This document shows positions 9,516-18,584 of a stretch of 32,377 nucleotides of DNA, piece after piece (within the stretch, counting starts at the first letter, position 1; each line of letters starts with the position of its first letter). The stretch lies in NCBI GenBank assembly GCA_023481165.1, contig JAMCWO010000170.1, positions 1-32,377 on the forward strand. The letters run 5' to 3'. Source of the DNA: Planctomycetota bacterium (GTDB lineage Bacteria; Planctomycetota; Phycisphaerae; Sedimentisphaerales; Anaerobacaceae). A program made the translations under genes and the position numbers. The notes beneath the pieces were generated by a model that had not been told where the DNA came from, ran no database searches, and saw nothing but the letters and a program-made list of their open reading frames with translations.

Positions 9516-10466
9516 CTACACGCCATCGTTGCAGGCCAAGCCCAGGGCTTCGGCGATGCGGTCGAACTCATCGAGGGAGTCGAAGTCGATCAGAATCCGT
9601 CCGCGTTGGCCATTTCTCCTGGTTTGGATAAAGACGCGTGCACCAAGGTGGCGATGCAACTTTTCCTCCAAGTCCACGATGTGAGGCGGCTTGGCCCGGA
9701 CTTTGGGCTTTGCGACGGGGTCCTCTTCCAAGTGTTTTCGCACGAGGCGCTCCACCTCTCGAACGCTGAGCCGCCCCGCCAGCGCGCGGTTGGCCAGTTT
9801 ACGCCGCAGTTCATCCGTCGGCAGCGCCAGAATCGCCCGGGCGTGACCCATCGTCAGGCGTCCGTCCACCAGCATTTCACGTACATCGTCCGGTAAGTCC
9901 AGCAGGCGTAAGTAGTTAGCGATAACAGAGCGATCCTCGCCCAGCCTGCCAGCCGCCTCGGCCTGCGTCAGCGAGAACGTGGCGAGATATCGTTGGTACG
10001 CCTTCGCTCGCTCGACGGCATTGAGATCCCGCCTGTGGATGTTCTCGACGAGGGACCACTCGAAGAGCTGCTCATCCGTAACCTCCCGGACCAGCGCCGG
10101 CACCTTGGAGAGCCCAACCATCTGGGCAGCGCGAAATCGTCGCTCGCCTGCGATGAGCTGGTAACCGCCTTGGAACCGGCGGACCAAGATGGGCTGGAGG
10201 ATGCCGTTAGCCTTGATGGAGTCGGCCAATTCCGTCAGATCCTGGTCATTCCAGACCGTCCGTGCCTGGTACGGGTTCGCTGAGATCGAGGCAATGGGCA
10301 AGTCTTGCATCGATTCGCTTAATTCCTTATCCACAGGCATCTTACACGCGTCAGCGGGACTTGGACCCGCATCGGATGTTGCTGATGCTGGCGTAGTTAT
10401 AGGACCCAACAATGACTCAAGCCCCCTGCCGAGATGTCGTGGCCGCTCTACCCGTCCCTGATTCAT
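9516..10466 (-). CDS. parB: Chromosome partitioning protein ParB/Spo0J family
   Basis: LPIASISANPYQART, DLTELADSIKANGILQPILVRRFQGGYQLIAGERRFRAAQMVGLSKVPALVREVTDEQLFEWSLVENIHRRDLNAVERAKAYQR. Start revised to ATG 10466 because MNQGRVERPRHLGRGLESLLG is the usual ParB N-terminus. Confidence 0.96.
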   Translation of the reverse strand: MNQGRVERPRHLGRGLESLLGPITTPASATSDAGPSPADACKMPVDKELSESMQDLPIASISANPYQARTVWNDQDLTELADSIKANGILQPILVRRFQGGYQLIAGERRFRAAQMVGLSKVPALVREVTDEQLFEWSLVENIHRRDLNAVERAKAYQRYLATFSLTQAEAAGRLGEDRSVIANYLRLLDLPDDVREMLVDGRLTMGHARAILALPTDELRRKLANRALAGRLSVREVERLVRKHLEEDPVAKPKVRAKPPHIVDLEEKLHRHLGARVFIQTRRNGQRGRILIDFDSLDEFDRIAEALGLACNDGV

Positions 10467-11193
10467 ACATGGCCTCCTTGGTCCGAATGACATGCTGCCG
10501 CTGCGAGCCGGCAATTCTAACCACACAGGCACCCATCGCTCAAGAGATATTTCGGCACGCGGCTCAGAAGTTCTGCACATTTCTGACGCAAGGACTGGCT
10601 GACCGGCATCATGGCACATGACGCCGTGGCACGTGGAACGTTCCGTACTTGCGGGCGGCGCAAGATTGTCACGGCATGGCGGCGGTGGCGATCCAGGCGG
10701 ATACTTTGTCTCGTTCACCTATCAACTAGAAGCAGCACGCTTTCGGTCTGCTAGCGGCAGGAGGACAATTGGTCTGGGTTGACGGGGTCGCGCTGACGTG
10801 CCCGGATGCACACAGGATGAGATTGCCTTCCAAGACGGATGCAGAGCAACGCCTGTGCCGTCTTCGTGCCGCACTGGATGTACGCTTTACCGGCGTACGC
10901 AAGGCGCATTCTTGCATGGATTACGACAGGGCCGATCCGAAGAGCGTGTGGACGGGCGGCGGTAGAGGTTAATCCTCCTGCTTTGGTCGCGCGACTTTGG
11001 CTGACTCTGGTGATGGCGCAGGCACCTTCTCCGGAGCTTGCCAGTGGCGCAACGCTGCGTCCAGAAGCCGCAGGCACATCAGCGATTGATGCCGCCGGGT
11101 ACCGCGTGTGTCCTTGTCCGCTTGGGGTGACTGGCACGGTCCGGACACTCAAAGGCTGTCCCGGTGCGCGTCGCTGGTCTCATTTGCAACCGT

Positions 11194-11209
11194 GGTTCCA
11201 CGTGAAACA
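11194..11209. promoter_or_regulatory. parS-like centromere site
   Basis: GGTTCCACGTGAAACA matches the B. subtilis-type parS TGTTCCACGTGAAACA at 15/16 positions; 728 bp upstream of parB. Confidence 0.88.
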
Positions 11210-11996
11210 ATCATCGTGCTGAGCACCGAAGTAACTACCGCCACCGAGCACCACAGGGCCCGCTTGCCAAGGAATGGTGGTCTGGAGGGGGTGCGGCGGG
11301 GGCCAAGCCCCCATCCGGAAGACAGGTCCTTCGTGATAGTCATGGCTTCCTTTGCCGCAACCGAGTGCTCCTCCCAGCCTTCACGTATATGACTTCTCGG
11401 AAGGGCCGCGGCTAACGATGGCTGCTCGATCGTCCCTGTCGCCGCCACCGGTGTGGCCCGCCATGACCGTCACCGCCAATACTTCTTGCTCATGGTCTCT
11501 CGGTTCGGTCAGTCATCCGAACTACGTGGCTAAAGCGAGCAGCCATGGGACGACTGGAAACTGACAGGCTTGCATGACCAGAGCACGAGCGTATCGCATC
11601 GGTCTGGTCGCGTGTTACGCGACGACAGTCTTATGTTGAGAGTCGGACATACTAGAGTGGGGCGCTTTCTCCAGGGATGGACGCGCATCGAAGGGGCCTG
11701 CCCCACGGCAGCGCGTTGTGCTGTGCCAGCGGCGGCCGGAGCAATGATTGTTACGCACTCCGGTGGATGAGATCATAAAGCGGGGTATTATAGGACGCAC
11801 CGCACGAGGGAGGACGAACCGGTAGGATAGAAGTGGGCAAGGGCGTGATTTTGAAAGTGCCGTGAATGGATAGGGGAGCAATAGGGGGCGTGCACGGGCG
11901 ACTACATGCGTTGGCGTGATGGCCTGGCCGGTGGTGGCGGTACGCGCCTCTGACGGGCATGCCGTCGTTAGGATTGGTGAGGAGGGCGTATGTGGG

Positions 11997-12025
11997 TTGC
12001 TATTGGCAATTGAGGGTAGTATGCT
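11997..12025 (+). promoter_or_regulatory. Putative sigma70-like promoter immediately upstream of the start codon
   Basis: TTGCTA (11997-12002), 17-nt spacer, TATGCT (12020-12025); ATG at 12032. Confidence 0.35.
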
Positions 12026-12031
12026 GCCCCT

Positions 12032-14047
12032 ATGGTCGCGAACACAAGGGAGTGTCGAGCAGGAGGGTTGCGCCGGCTGGCGGAGGCCTTGGGGCACGTG
12101 CTGGCGCCGCGAGCCTACAGCGTGATCGTCATTGTCGCTCTGTTGTGCAATCTGGCCGTGAAGCTGTTCCACGCCGCCAGGTCGGGGCTCCTACGCGAGT
12201 ACCCGAGCTGGATCTACACGGATATCGCGGTGCTCCTGACGATTGAGGCGGCCTTGGCGGTGATCGTTTATCGGCGGCCGACGAAGGCGGTGATTCGCGG
12301 CGTGCTTATCCTCGCGGCGGTGGTATGCACATGGTCCGTGATGAACGCGGGCTGGGTGATCCGGACAGGGACACAGATCCTGCCCATGGAATTGTGGCCG
12401 CTGATCCGCGATCCGCTCAACATTTCCTGGATCATCATCATCAATCTGACGCGGATGCCGGGCGCGGCAGCGGTTCTACTGGTGCCCAGTGCGCTCGCGC
12501 TGGCCTGGTTTCTTCCGACCCTTGCCCGGGCGGCGCCGCCTGACTACAAGGCAGGGCGTTTCCGTATCCGAGTTATTCTGTCGCTGGCCGTGGCTTTGGC
12601 GGCTCTGGGCGGGGATGCGGCGGTGTCGAGCCTGGGATCCACACCGGTGGCGGCGACAGGCCTGCGGTTCAACTGCCAGTTGCGGGCGGTCCTGGCTTTC
12701 ATCCTGCCGGAGTATCGCCACGTGGGGCGCAGCGACTTCAAGTACGCGACACGGCAACTGCCCCGGTACGACGAGATGAAGGCCAAGGGGACGTCGCAGC
12801 GGGTTAGCCACAACGTGGTCATCGTCGTGCTGGAAGGGATTCAGTACGATTCCACATCGCTGGCGCTGGAGCAGGGGGGTATCGCGCCCCAGACAGGCGG
12901 TCTAGCGGGGGGACCGACGCCCTATCTCTCCACTCTGGCGGCACAGGGTGCCTCGTTCACCAATGCCCGCGCGGTTGTAACGCACACGACCAAGGCGCTC
13001 TTTGCCCTGTTGACCGGCCGTGTCCCCTCCGCCTCGCAGGACATCAGTGAGACGATGCCCGTGGATCGGCCGTACGCCAGCCTGGCCACCATTCTCCGGC
13101 AGGGTCTGGGCTTTCGGACGGCGTTTTTCCAGTCCGCCAAGGGGACATTCGAGTCGCGGCCGGGGCTGGTGCACAACCTCGGTTTCGACAAATTCTGGGC
13201 GCGGGAGGATCTGAACGACCCGAACCAGTTCATCGGGTATCTCGGCTCCGACGAGTTCGCCCTGCTCGGCCCGATGAGGGACTGGATTCGGTCACGGGAC
13301 AAACCCTTCCTGCTGGTGGTGCTGTGCTCCGTGACACACGACCCCTACCAGGTGCCCTCGTGGTTCGGCGAGAAGCTCCGGGATCAGGGGGAGCGTTATC
13401 TGCAGACGGTCTCGTACACGGATCGCTTCCTGGCGGCCCTGGATGTGGAGCTGGCCAATTTGCACCTGGCCGAAGACACGATCTTGTGCGTGGTGGGGGA
13501 CCACGGGGAGGGATTCGGCGAGCATCAGATCATGGGTCACGAGCGGCTGGGCTTTGAGGAAGTCCTGCGGGTCGTGTTGTGCCTGCGGGCGCCGTCGCTG
13601 GTGGAGCCGGGCACGCGGATCACGGCGCCGGTCAGCTCGATGGACCTGACACCGACGATTCTGGGGCTCCTCGGCTTCGACCTCGACGGGATGGGGTTCG
13701 ACGGTGCCGATGCGCTGCGGCCGCTGCCAGGAGATCGCAAATTGTACTTCTCCGGCTGGATGCACCAGGGGCCGGCGGGTTTCGTGCAAGGCGACCGGAA
13801 ATTCATCTACGATCCTGATCGGGGCACCGTCACAATGTACTGGCTGAAGATGGACCCGCTGGAACTGGCCGGTACCGAACTGTCCCAGGCACAGGCCCAG
13901 GAGATCAGCGATGAGATCATGGCCTGGCGAAAGGCGACGATCTTCCGGCCCGAGACAGGTCGCCACGGCAATACCGAGCTGTTCGGCGCGTGGCTGTGGA
14001 AGGACAACGGCCGCGTGTCGAGGATCAAGAGCGCGGAGGGTAAATAG
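12032..14047 (+). CDS. Membrane-anchored sulfatase/LTA-synthase-like alkaline phosphatase superfamily protein
   Basis: Several N-terminal TM segments; VVIVVLEGIQYDSTSLA, TPYLSTLAAQGASFTNARAVVTHTTKALFALLTG, CSVTHDPYQVP, CVVGDHGEGFGEHQIMGHERLGFEEVLRVVLCLRAP, SSMDLTPTILGLLG are sulfatase-fold motifs. Confidence 0.9.
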   Translation: MVANTRECRAGGLRRLAEALGHVLAPRAYSVIVIVALLCNLAVKLFHAARSGLLREYPSWIYTDIAVLLTIEAALAVIVYRRPTKAVIRGVLILAAVVCTWSVMNAGWVIRTGTQILPMELWPLIRDPLNISWIIIINLTRMPGAAAVLLVPSALALAWFLPTLARAAPPDYKAGRFRIRVILSLAVALAALGGDAAVSSLGSTPVAATGLRFNCQLRAVLAFILPEYRHVGRSDFKYATRQLPRYDEMKAKGTSQRVSHNVVIVVLEGIQYDSTSLALEQGGIAPQTGGLAGGPTPYLSTLAAQGASFTNARAVVTHTTKALFALLTGRVPSASQDISETMPVDRPYASLATILRQGLGFRTAFFQSAKGTFESRPGLVHNLGFDKFWAREDLNDPNQFIGYLGSDEFALLGPMRDWIRSRDKPFLLVVLCSVTHDPYQVPSWFGEKLRDQGERYLQTVSYTDRFLAALDVELANLHLAEDTILCVVGDHGEGFGEHQIMGHERLGFEEVLRVVLCLRAPSLVEPGTRITAPVSSMDLTPTILGLLGFDLDGMGFDGADALRPLPGDRKLYFSGWMHQGPAGFVQGDRKFIYDPDRGTVTMYWLKMDPLELAGTELSQAQAQEISDEIMAWRKATIFRPETGRHGNTELFGAWLWKDNGRVSRIKSAEGK

Positions 14048-14146
14048 GCAACGGGGGCAAGCTGGCACACTTGGGCATTTTGTTCTTGCCAACCATCCAC
14101 GGATCGGTACGATATCGTTGATATTGCTCATTGCCATCCTCGATAT

Positions 14147-14212
14147 ATAGGGCGGAGCGTCCTAAACCTGTACGGTCCTTATCTATTAAGGAGGAGGAAC
14201 AGCCCGCCCTAT
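14147..14212. other. Structured intergenic element (nested inverted repeats)
   Basis: Outer 9-bp arms ATAGGGCGG (14147-14155) / CCGCCCTAT (14204-14212) enclosing hairpin CCTTA-TCTAT-TAAGG (14177-14191); TCTTTT-like follows. Could be the sulfatase-gene terminator or a leader of the next gene. Confidence 0.45.
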
Positions 14213-14367
14213 CTTTTGTGCCGTTCCGCCGGGTCACCGGGAGGGGGCAGTCGCGCCGGTCCCGTTTACCATAAACGCTCGGGAAGCAGCTTTTCTCGCC
14301 GACTCTCGGTGCTTGCCTCTTGGGGTTGCGTCGGATAAAGTACGATGAATCAGGGGAGGTATCGAAG

Positions 14368-16881
14368 ATGTTCGAGGGATATCGCCGCTGCGCCGAAAGA
14401 ACCTGTCCGAAGACCGGACGCCCCACACAATCGACGCGCCACCCTTGGTGGCTGCCCTGGGTCTTTCCGTTCCTCGGGCTGGTGTCGCTGATCTGGTTCT
14501 TCATCCGGGTGATTCCCAAGCCTTCGCGAGCGACCTATCCCTGCCAGCGGCTGGCGGCGCCGATTGCCAGCGGATTCATCGTGTGGCTGACGGGGATCGT
14601 TGTGTCGAGCCTGGCTTATCGTAAGGCCCGGCATCTGGCCGGGCAGGCCCGGTACGTGGTCGCAGGGATCTTTGTCACAGTTGCGGTGGCGGCCATCTGG
14701 TGGTCCGTGAACATCACGGCAGACACCGGCGCTCATGCGGCGTTTGTGCCCATCGATCCGCCGAACAGCCCCATGGGCGTGGGCAAGGGCATCTTTCCGG
14801 GCCGGGTCGTGTGGGTACACGATCCCGAGGCGACCCGGTGGGACGGCAAGACCGGCGCCTGGTGGGAGGAGCAGAACCTCGACCAGGGCATCGTCGACAG
14901 CATGGTCTCGCAGGCGCTGCAAACGCTGACTGGCCAGAAGGACGATGCGACCGCCTGGGATGCGCTGTTTCGGCACTTCAACCAGACGCACAATGCCGGC
15001 GACATGGGCTACCGGCCGGGCGAGAAGATCGTCATCAAGATCAACATGAACCAGGATAGCGGCAGCACCTGGGCGGCCAACGCCGGCATGCCCAGCCCGC
15101 AGATGATCCATTCCGTGCTCGGTCAGCTTTTCCATGTCGTGGGCGTGCCCGGCGCGGCCGTCACGATCTACGATGCCGCCCGGTACATCGGCGACCCGAT
15201 CTACAACGCGATTCACAACGATGCGGACCCGAACTTCCAAGCTGTGACGTTTGTATGCAGTTCCACGCGCAACGGGCGAGTCGGGGCGGTGTACGATCCG
15301 GCCCATCCCATCCGGTTTGCCAATGCGAGCGTGCCGGGAAACGCTCGAGCCTACCCGCCGCGCGCTGTGACCGAGGCCAAGTACCTGATCAACATGGCCC
15401 TGTTCCGGGCCCACCAGCTCTTCGGAGTGACGCTCTGCGGCAAGAACCATTTCGGCTCGATCTATTGGCCCAGCAACGGCGGCTGGACGCCCGCGCCCCT
15501 GCACAATTTCGGCAGCCGCGACCTGCCGATGGGGTCCTACAATTGTCTCGTGGACCTGATCGGCCATCCGCAGCTTGGCGGCAAGACGCTCCTGTACCTC
15601 GTGGACGCCCTGTATGGGGCCCGGCATCAGAATGGTGAGGTCATCCACTACGCGTCGTTCGGCAACGACTGGACCTCCAGCGTCTTCGCATCGCAGGACC
15701 CGATCGCCATCGATTCCGTGGGCTTGGATTTCCTGCGCCACGAACCCTTGGCGACCGACTGCACCGGTTCCGGCGTGGACAACTACCTCCACGAAGGGGC
15801 CTTGGCCAACAACCCGCCCTCCGGCAGCTTCTACGATCCGGATGGCGATGGGACGCGGCTCGCCAGCCTCGGCGTCCACGAGCACTGGAACAACGCCACC
15901 CAGAAGAAGTATTCGCGCAACCTGGGCAAGGACGAGGGCATCGAGCTGGTCACGCCGCCCCTGGCCGTCGAGGCGGGGCCGGTTCAAAATAAAACAAAAA
16001 TGGCACAGTACAACCACATTCGGCACGCGGTTCAGGATGCTCGGGCCGGCGACGTGATCGTCGTGGCGCCCGGCATCTATCGCGAGAGCGTCTTCTTCAA
16101 CGGCAAGGCCGTGACGGTCCGGTCGCAGGACCCGTGCGATCCGACGGTGGTTGCGGCGACGACCATCGAGGGTGTTACCGAGGGGGTGGCCTTCTCCAGC
16201 GGCGAGGACGCCAATTCCGTGCTGGCCGGGTTCACCATCACCGGCGCGACGCGCGGAATCTACTGCCAGGCGTCGTCGCCCACCATTCGAAACTGCCGGA
16301 TTGTTGGGAATGTGGAGGCCGGGATCAAGCTGGAGACAAACTGTAATCCCACGATCGTCAACTGTGTCATCGCGGGCAATGGCGGCGACGGCATCGAGAT
16401 GTGGGCCCCGCGCGGGGGCCGGCTGATCCCCCAGAACTACGCGACCCTCGTGCATTGCACGATCGTGGGTAACCGCGCCTGCGGCATCCGGGGCGGGGCG
16501 CCCATTGTCGTCAGCTCGATCCTGCACTCCAACGGCAGCGACGGCAAAAGCGAGCAGATTAAGGCCGATGTGCCTACGATCCGGTACTGCAACGTGCAGG
16601 GCGGTTCCGCGGGCACGCACAGCCTCGATGCCGATCCGGCATTTGTCCGGCCCGGCTATTGGGCCGATCCAGCCAACCCGAGCAAGCCCACCGTAATCGG
16701 CGATACGAAGGCGGTCTGGGTCGAGGGCGATTACCATCTCAAGGCCGGCTCACCCTGCATCGACGCCGGCGACCCCGTCCTCGCGTCCCCATGGGCCCGC
16801 TTCGACATCGACGGCCAGCCGCGACCTGCCGGCACAGCCGCCGATATCGGCTGCGACGAATACGGCTTGGTGCCGAAGTAG
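14368..16881 (+). CDS. Membrane-anchored DUF362-like protein fused to right-handed parallel beta-helix domain
   Basis: N-terminal TM helices; central GEKIVIKINMNQ...PQMIHSVLGQLFHVVGVPGAAVTIYDAAR...YLINMALFRAHQLFGVTLCGKNHFGSI is DUF362-like; C-terminal half has beta-helix repeats (GIYCQASSPTIRNCRIVGNVEAGIKLETNCNPTIVNCVIAGNGGDGIEM). Start ATG 14368 preferred over 14320. Confidence 0.82.
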   Translation: MFEGYRRCAERTCPKTGRPTQSTRHPWWLPWVFPFLGLVSLIWFFIRVIPKPSRATYPCQRLAAPIASGFIVWLTGIVVSSLAYRKARHLAGQARYVVAGIFVTVAVAAIWWSVNITADTGAHAAFVPIDPPNSPMGVGKGIFPGRVVWVHDPEATRWDGKTGAWWEEQNLDQGIVDSMVSQALQTLTGQKDDATAWDALFRHFNQTHNAGDMGYRPGEKIVIKINMNQDSGSTWAANAGMPSPQMIHSVLGQLFHVVGVPGAAVTIYDAARYIGDPIYNAIHNDADPNFQAVTFVCSSTRNGRVGAVYDPAHPIRFANASVPGNARAYPPRAVTEAKYLINMALFRAHQLFGVTLCGKNHFGSIYWPSNGGWTPAPLHNFGSRDLPMGSYNCLVDLIGHPQLGGKTLLYLVDALYGARHQNGEVIHYASFGNDWTSSVFASQDPIAIDSVGLDFLRHEPLATDCTGSGVDNYLHEGALANNPPSGSFYDPDGDGTRLASLGVHEHWNNATQKKYSRNLGKDEGIELVTPPLAVEAGPVQNKTKMAQYNHIRHAVQDARAGDVIVVAPGIYRESVFFNGKAVTVRSQDPCDPTVVAATTIEGVTEGVAFSSGEDANSVLAGFTITGATRGIYCQASSPTIRNCRIVGNVEAGIKLETNCNPTIVNCVIAGNGGDGIEMWAPRGGRLIPQNYATLVHCTIVGNRACGIRGGAPIVVSSILHSNGSDGKSEQIKADVPTIRYCNVQGGSAGTHSLDADPAFVRPGYWADPANPSKPTVIGDTKAVWVEGDYHLKAGSPCIDAGDPVLASPWARFDIDGQPRPAGTAADIGCDEYGLVPK

Positions 16882-17011
16882 CGGGTTCCAGTGGCTGGGC
16901 GCCAGGCGGGAAATGTTGCCCAAGCCCGGCTGTGATCGCCGAAATCCCACTCCTAGCCGAGAATCGTGTCCGCGCGGTCCGCCGGCGGGCAGCATTCGAC
17001 GGAGGTAAGGT

Positions 17012-18505
17012 ATGAAGCGACTTCACACGTGTCTGACGGCGGCGCTTGTAGTGCTGGCTGCCACTGGGGTTCAGACCGCTGCGGCGGGCGACACCGGGCA
17101 GCGGGCCGCACGGGTGGATTTCAACGGCGACCGGATTGTCAACTTCCTGGATTTCGCTCGGCTGGCGCAGTCCTGGCGCAGCGCCGATGCGTCCGTGGAT
17201 ATCGCGCCTGCGGGCGGCGATGGCATCGTGGATGGGAACGATCTCACAGTTCTGACCGGCTACTGGCTCCAAACGATTCCCGCGCCGATCCTCATCACGT
17301 GGATCGGCCACGCGAGCGTCCGGATCGCCTGGGAAGACAAAGTGGTTTACGTCGATCCGCGCAAGATCGCCGGGACGCCGCAGGATGCCACACTGATCCT
17401 GGTGACGCACAGCCATAGCGACCATTACTCGCCGGCGGATATCGCCAAAGTCGTCCAGCCGGGCACGCGGTTCGTCGGGCCTGCCGATGTGGTCAAGGCG
17501 TACGGCAGCGGCCAGGTGATTCTGCCGGGCCAGACGCTGGAGGTTGCCGGCCTGTCCGTGAGGGGCGTGGCCGCCTATAATCTCGTCACGTCGAACCACC
17601 CCAAGGCCAACAACTGGCTGGGGTTGGTGGTCCAGTTCGGCGCCAGACGCATCTACGTCGCGGGCGATACCGATCTGACGCCGGAAATGAAAGCGCTCAC
17701 GAACCTCGACGTGGCGTTTCTGCCGGCCGGGGGCACGTACACGTTTGATGCGGCCGGGGCGGCGGAAGCCACGAAGTACCTCAAACCCCTCCTGGCGATT
17801 CCCTACCACTGGGGTGAGATCGTCGGGACTCTCGCCGATGCCCAGCGCTTCGCCAAGCTGGCCGCGTGCAACGTGAAGGTCATGGCCAAGGGCGAGACCC
17901 TGAGCTCCGACGATTGGCAGAAAGACTTCTCCGTCGCTGCCTGGTGGAAAATGGATGAGACGCAAGGGACCATCGCGGACGACAGCGCCGGGGGCTTTGA
18001 CGGCACGCTGGCAGGGGGGCCGCTTTGGCAACCTGCCGGCGGCAAAGTCGGCGGCGCGCTCCAGCTCGACGGCATGGATGACTTTATCAAGACGCCTTTT
18101 GTCCTGAATCCGGCCGAAGGCACCTTCAGCCTGTTCGCTTGGGTGAAAGGCGGCGGGCCGGGACAGGCGATTGTCTCTCAGATTGGCGGCGCGAATTGGC
18201 TGATGGCGGATAGCGCCACGGGCGCCCTGCTGACGCAGCTTCGGGCCTCCGGGCGCAGCAGCAAAGACCTCATCTCGGCGCAAGCCGTCGCGGACGGCCA
18301 ATGGCACCGAGTCGGCCTGACCTGGGACGGCGCCAGTCGCGTCTTGTACGTCGATGATGTCGAGGTCGCCAGGGATAGCCAAGGCACCCCGGTGTTCTCC
18401 ACCGGCGGTTTCTACCTTGGTGCCGGCGGCACTCTCGCGTCCGGCTCCTTCTGGTCCGGCCTGATGGACGACGTCCGCCTCTACAGCCGTGCCGTTACAC
18501 CATAG
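17012..18505 (+). CDS. Secreted protein: dockerin-like EF-hand pair + metallo-beta-lactamase fold (UlaG-like) + LamG domain
   Basis: Signal peptide; VDFNGDRIVNFLDFARLAQSW and IAPAGGDGIVDGNDLTVLTGYWL (dockerin-like); ITWIGHASVRIAWEDKVVYVDPR...LVTHSHSDHYSPADI (MBL HxHxDH); WWKMDETQGTIADDSAGGFDGTLAGGPLW (LamG). Confidence 0.9.
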   Translation: MKRLHTCLTAALVVLAATGVQTAAAGDTGQRAARVDFNGDRIVNFLDFARLAQSWRSADASVDIAPAGGDGIVDGNDLTVLTGYWLQTIPAPILITWIGHASVRIAWEDKVVYVDPRKIAGTPQDATLILVTHSHSDHYSPADIAKVVQPGTRFVGPADVVKAYGSGQVILPGQTLEVAGLSVRGVAAYNLVTSNHPKANNWLGLVVQFGARRIYVAGDTDLTPEMKALTNLDVAFLPAGGTYTFDAAGAAEATKYLKPLLAIPYHWGEIVGTLADAQRFAKLAACNVKVMAKGETLSSDDWQKDFSVAAWWKMDETQGTIADDSAGGFDGTLAGGPLWQPAGGKVGGALQLDGMDDFIKTPFVLNPAEGTFSLFAWVKGGGPGQAIVSQIGGANWLMADSATGALLTQLRASGRSSKDLISAQAVADGQWHRVGLTWDGASRVLYVDDVEVARDSQGTPVFSTGGFYLGAGGTLASGSFWSGLMDDVRLYSRAVTP

Positions 18506-18584
18506 TGGCTTGAAAGCCGGCAGTGGAGGTGCTAAGATCGAGCTTGGCTCGATCCTCTGGTTTCGAGGACCGGAGATTAGCGAA

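Noticed and set aside
10751-11152. Possible decayed parA on the minus strand between parS and parB
   Set aside because: Translated region shows no Walker A/B or other ParA motif, so a remnant cannot be claimed.
11298-11312. GGGGGC-CAA-GCCCCC hairpin in the parB upstream tract
   Set aside because: Short GC stem that is easy to obtain by chance in GC-rich DNA; no associated feature.
11615-12172. 185-aa minus-strand ORF in the parB upstream tract
   Set aside because: Low-complexity Ser/Pro/Arg/Thr-rich, no motif, no good SD; treated as non-coding.
14350-16737. 795-aa minus-strand ORF antisense to the DUF362/beta-helix gene
   Set aside because: Composition is that of a high-GC antisense frame (His/Arg/Asp/Val/Ala-rich, no domain-like motifs), while the + strand ORF has clear domain structure.
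16739-18382. 547-aa minus-strand ORF antisense to the dockerin/MBL/LamG gene
   Set aside because: Antisense artefact of GC-rich coding DNA; the + strand shows signal peptide, MBL and LamG motifs.
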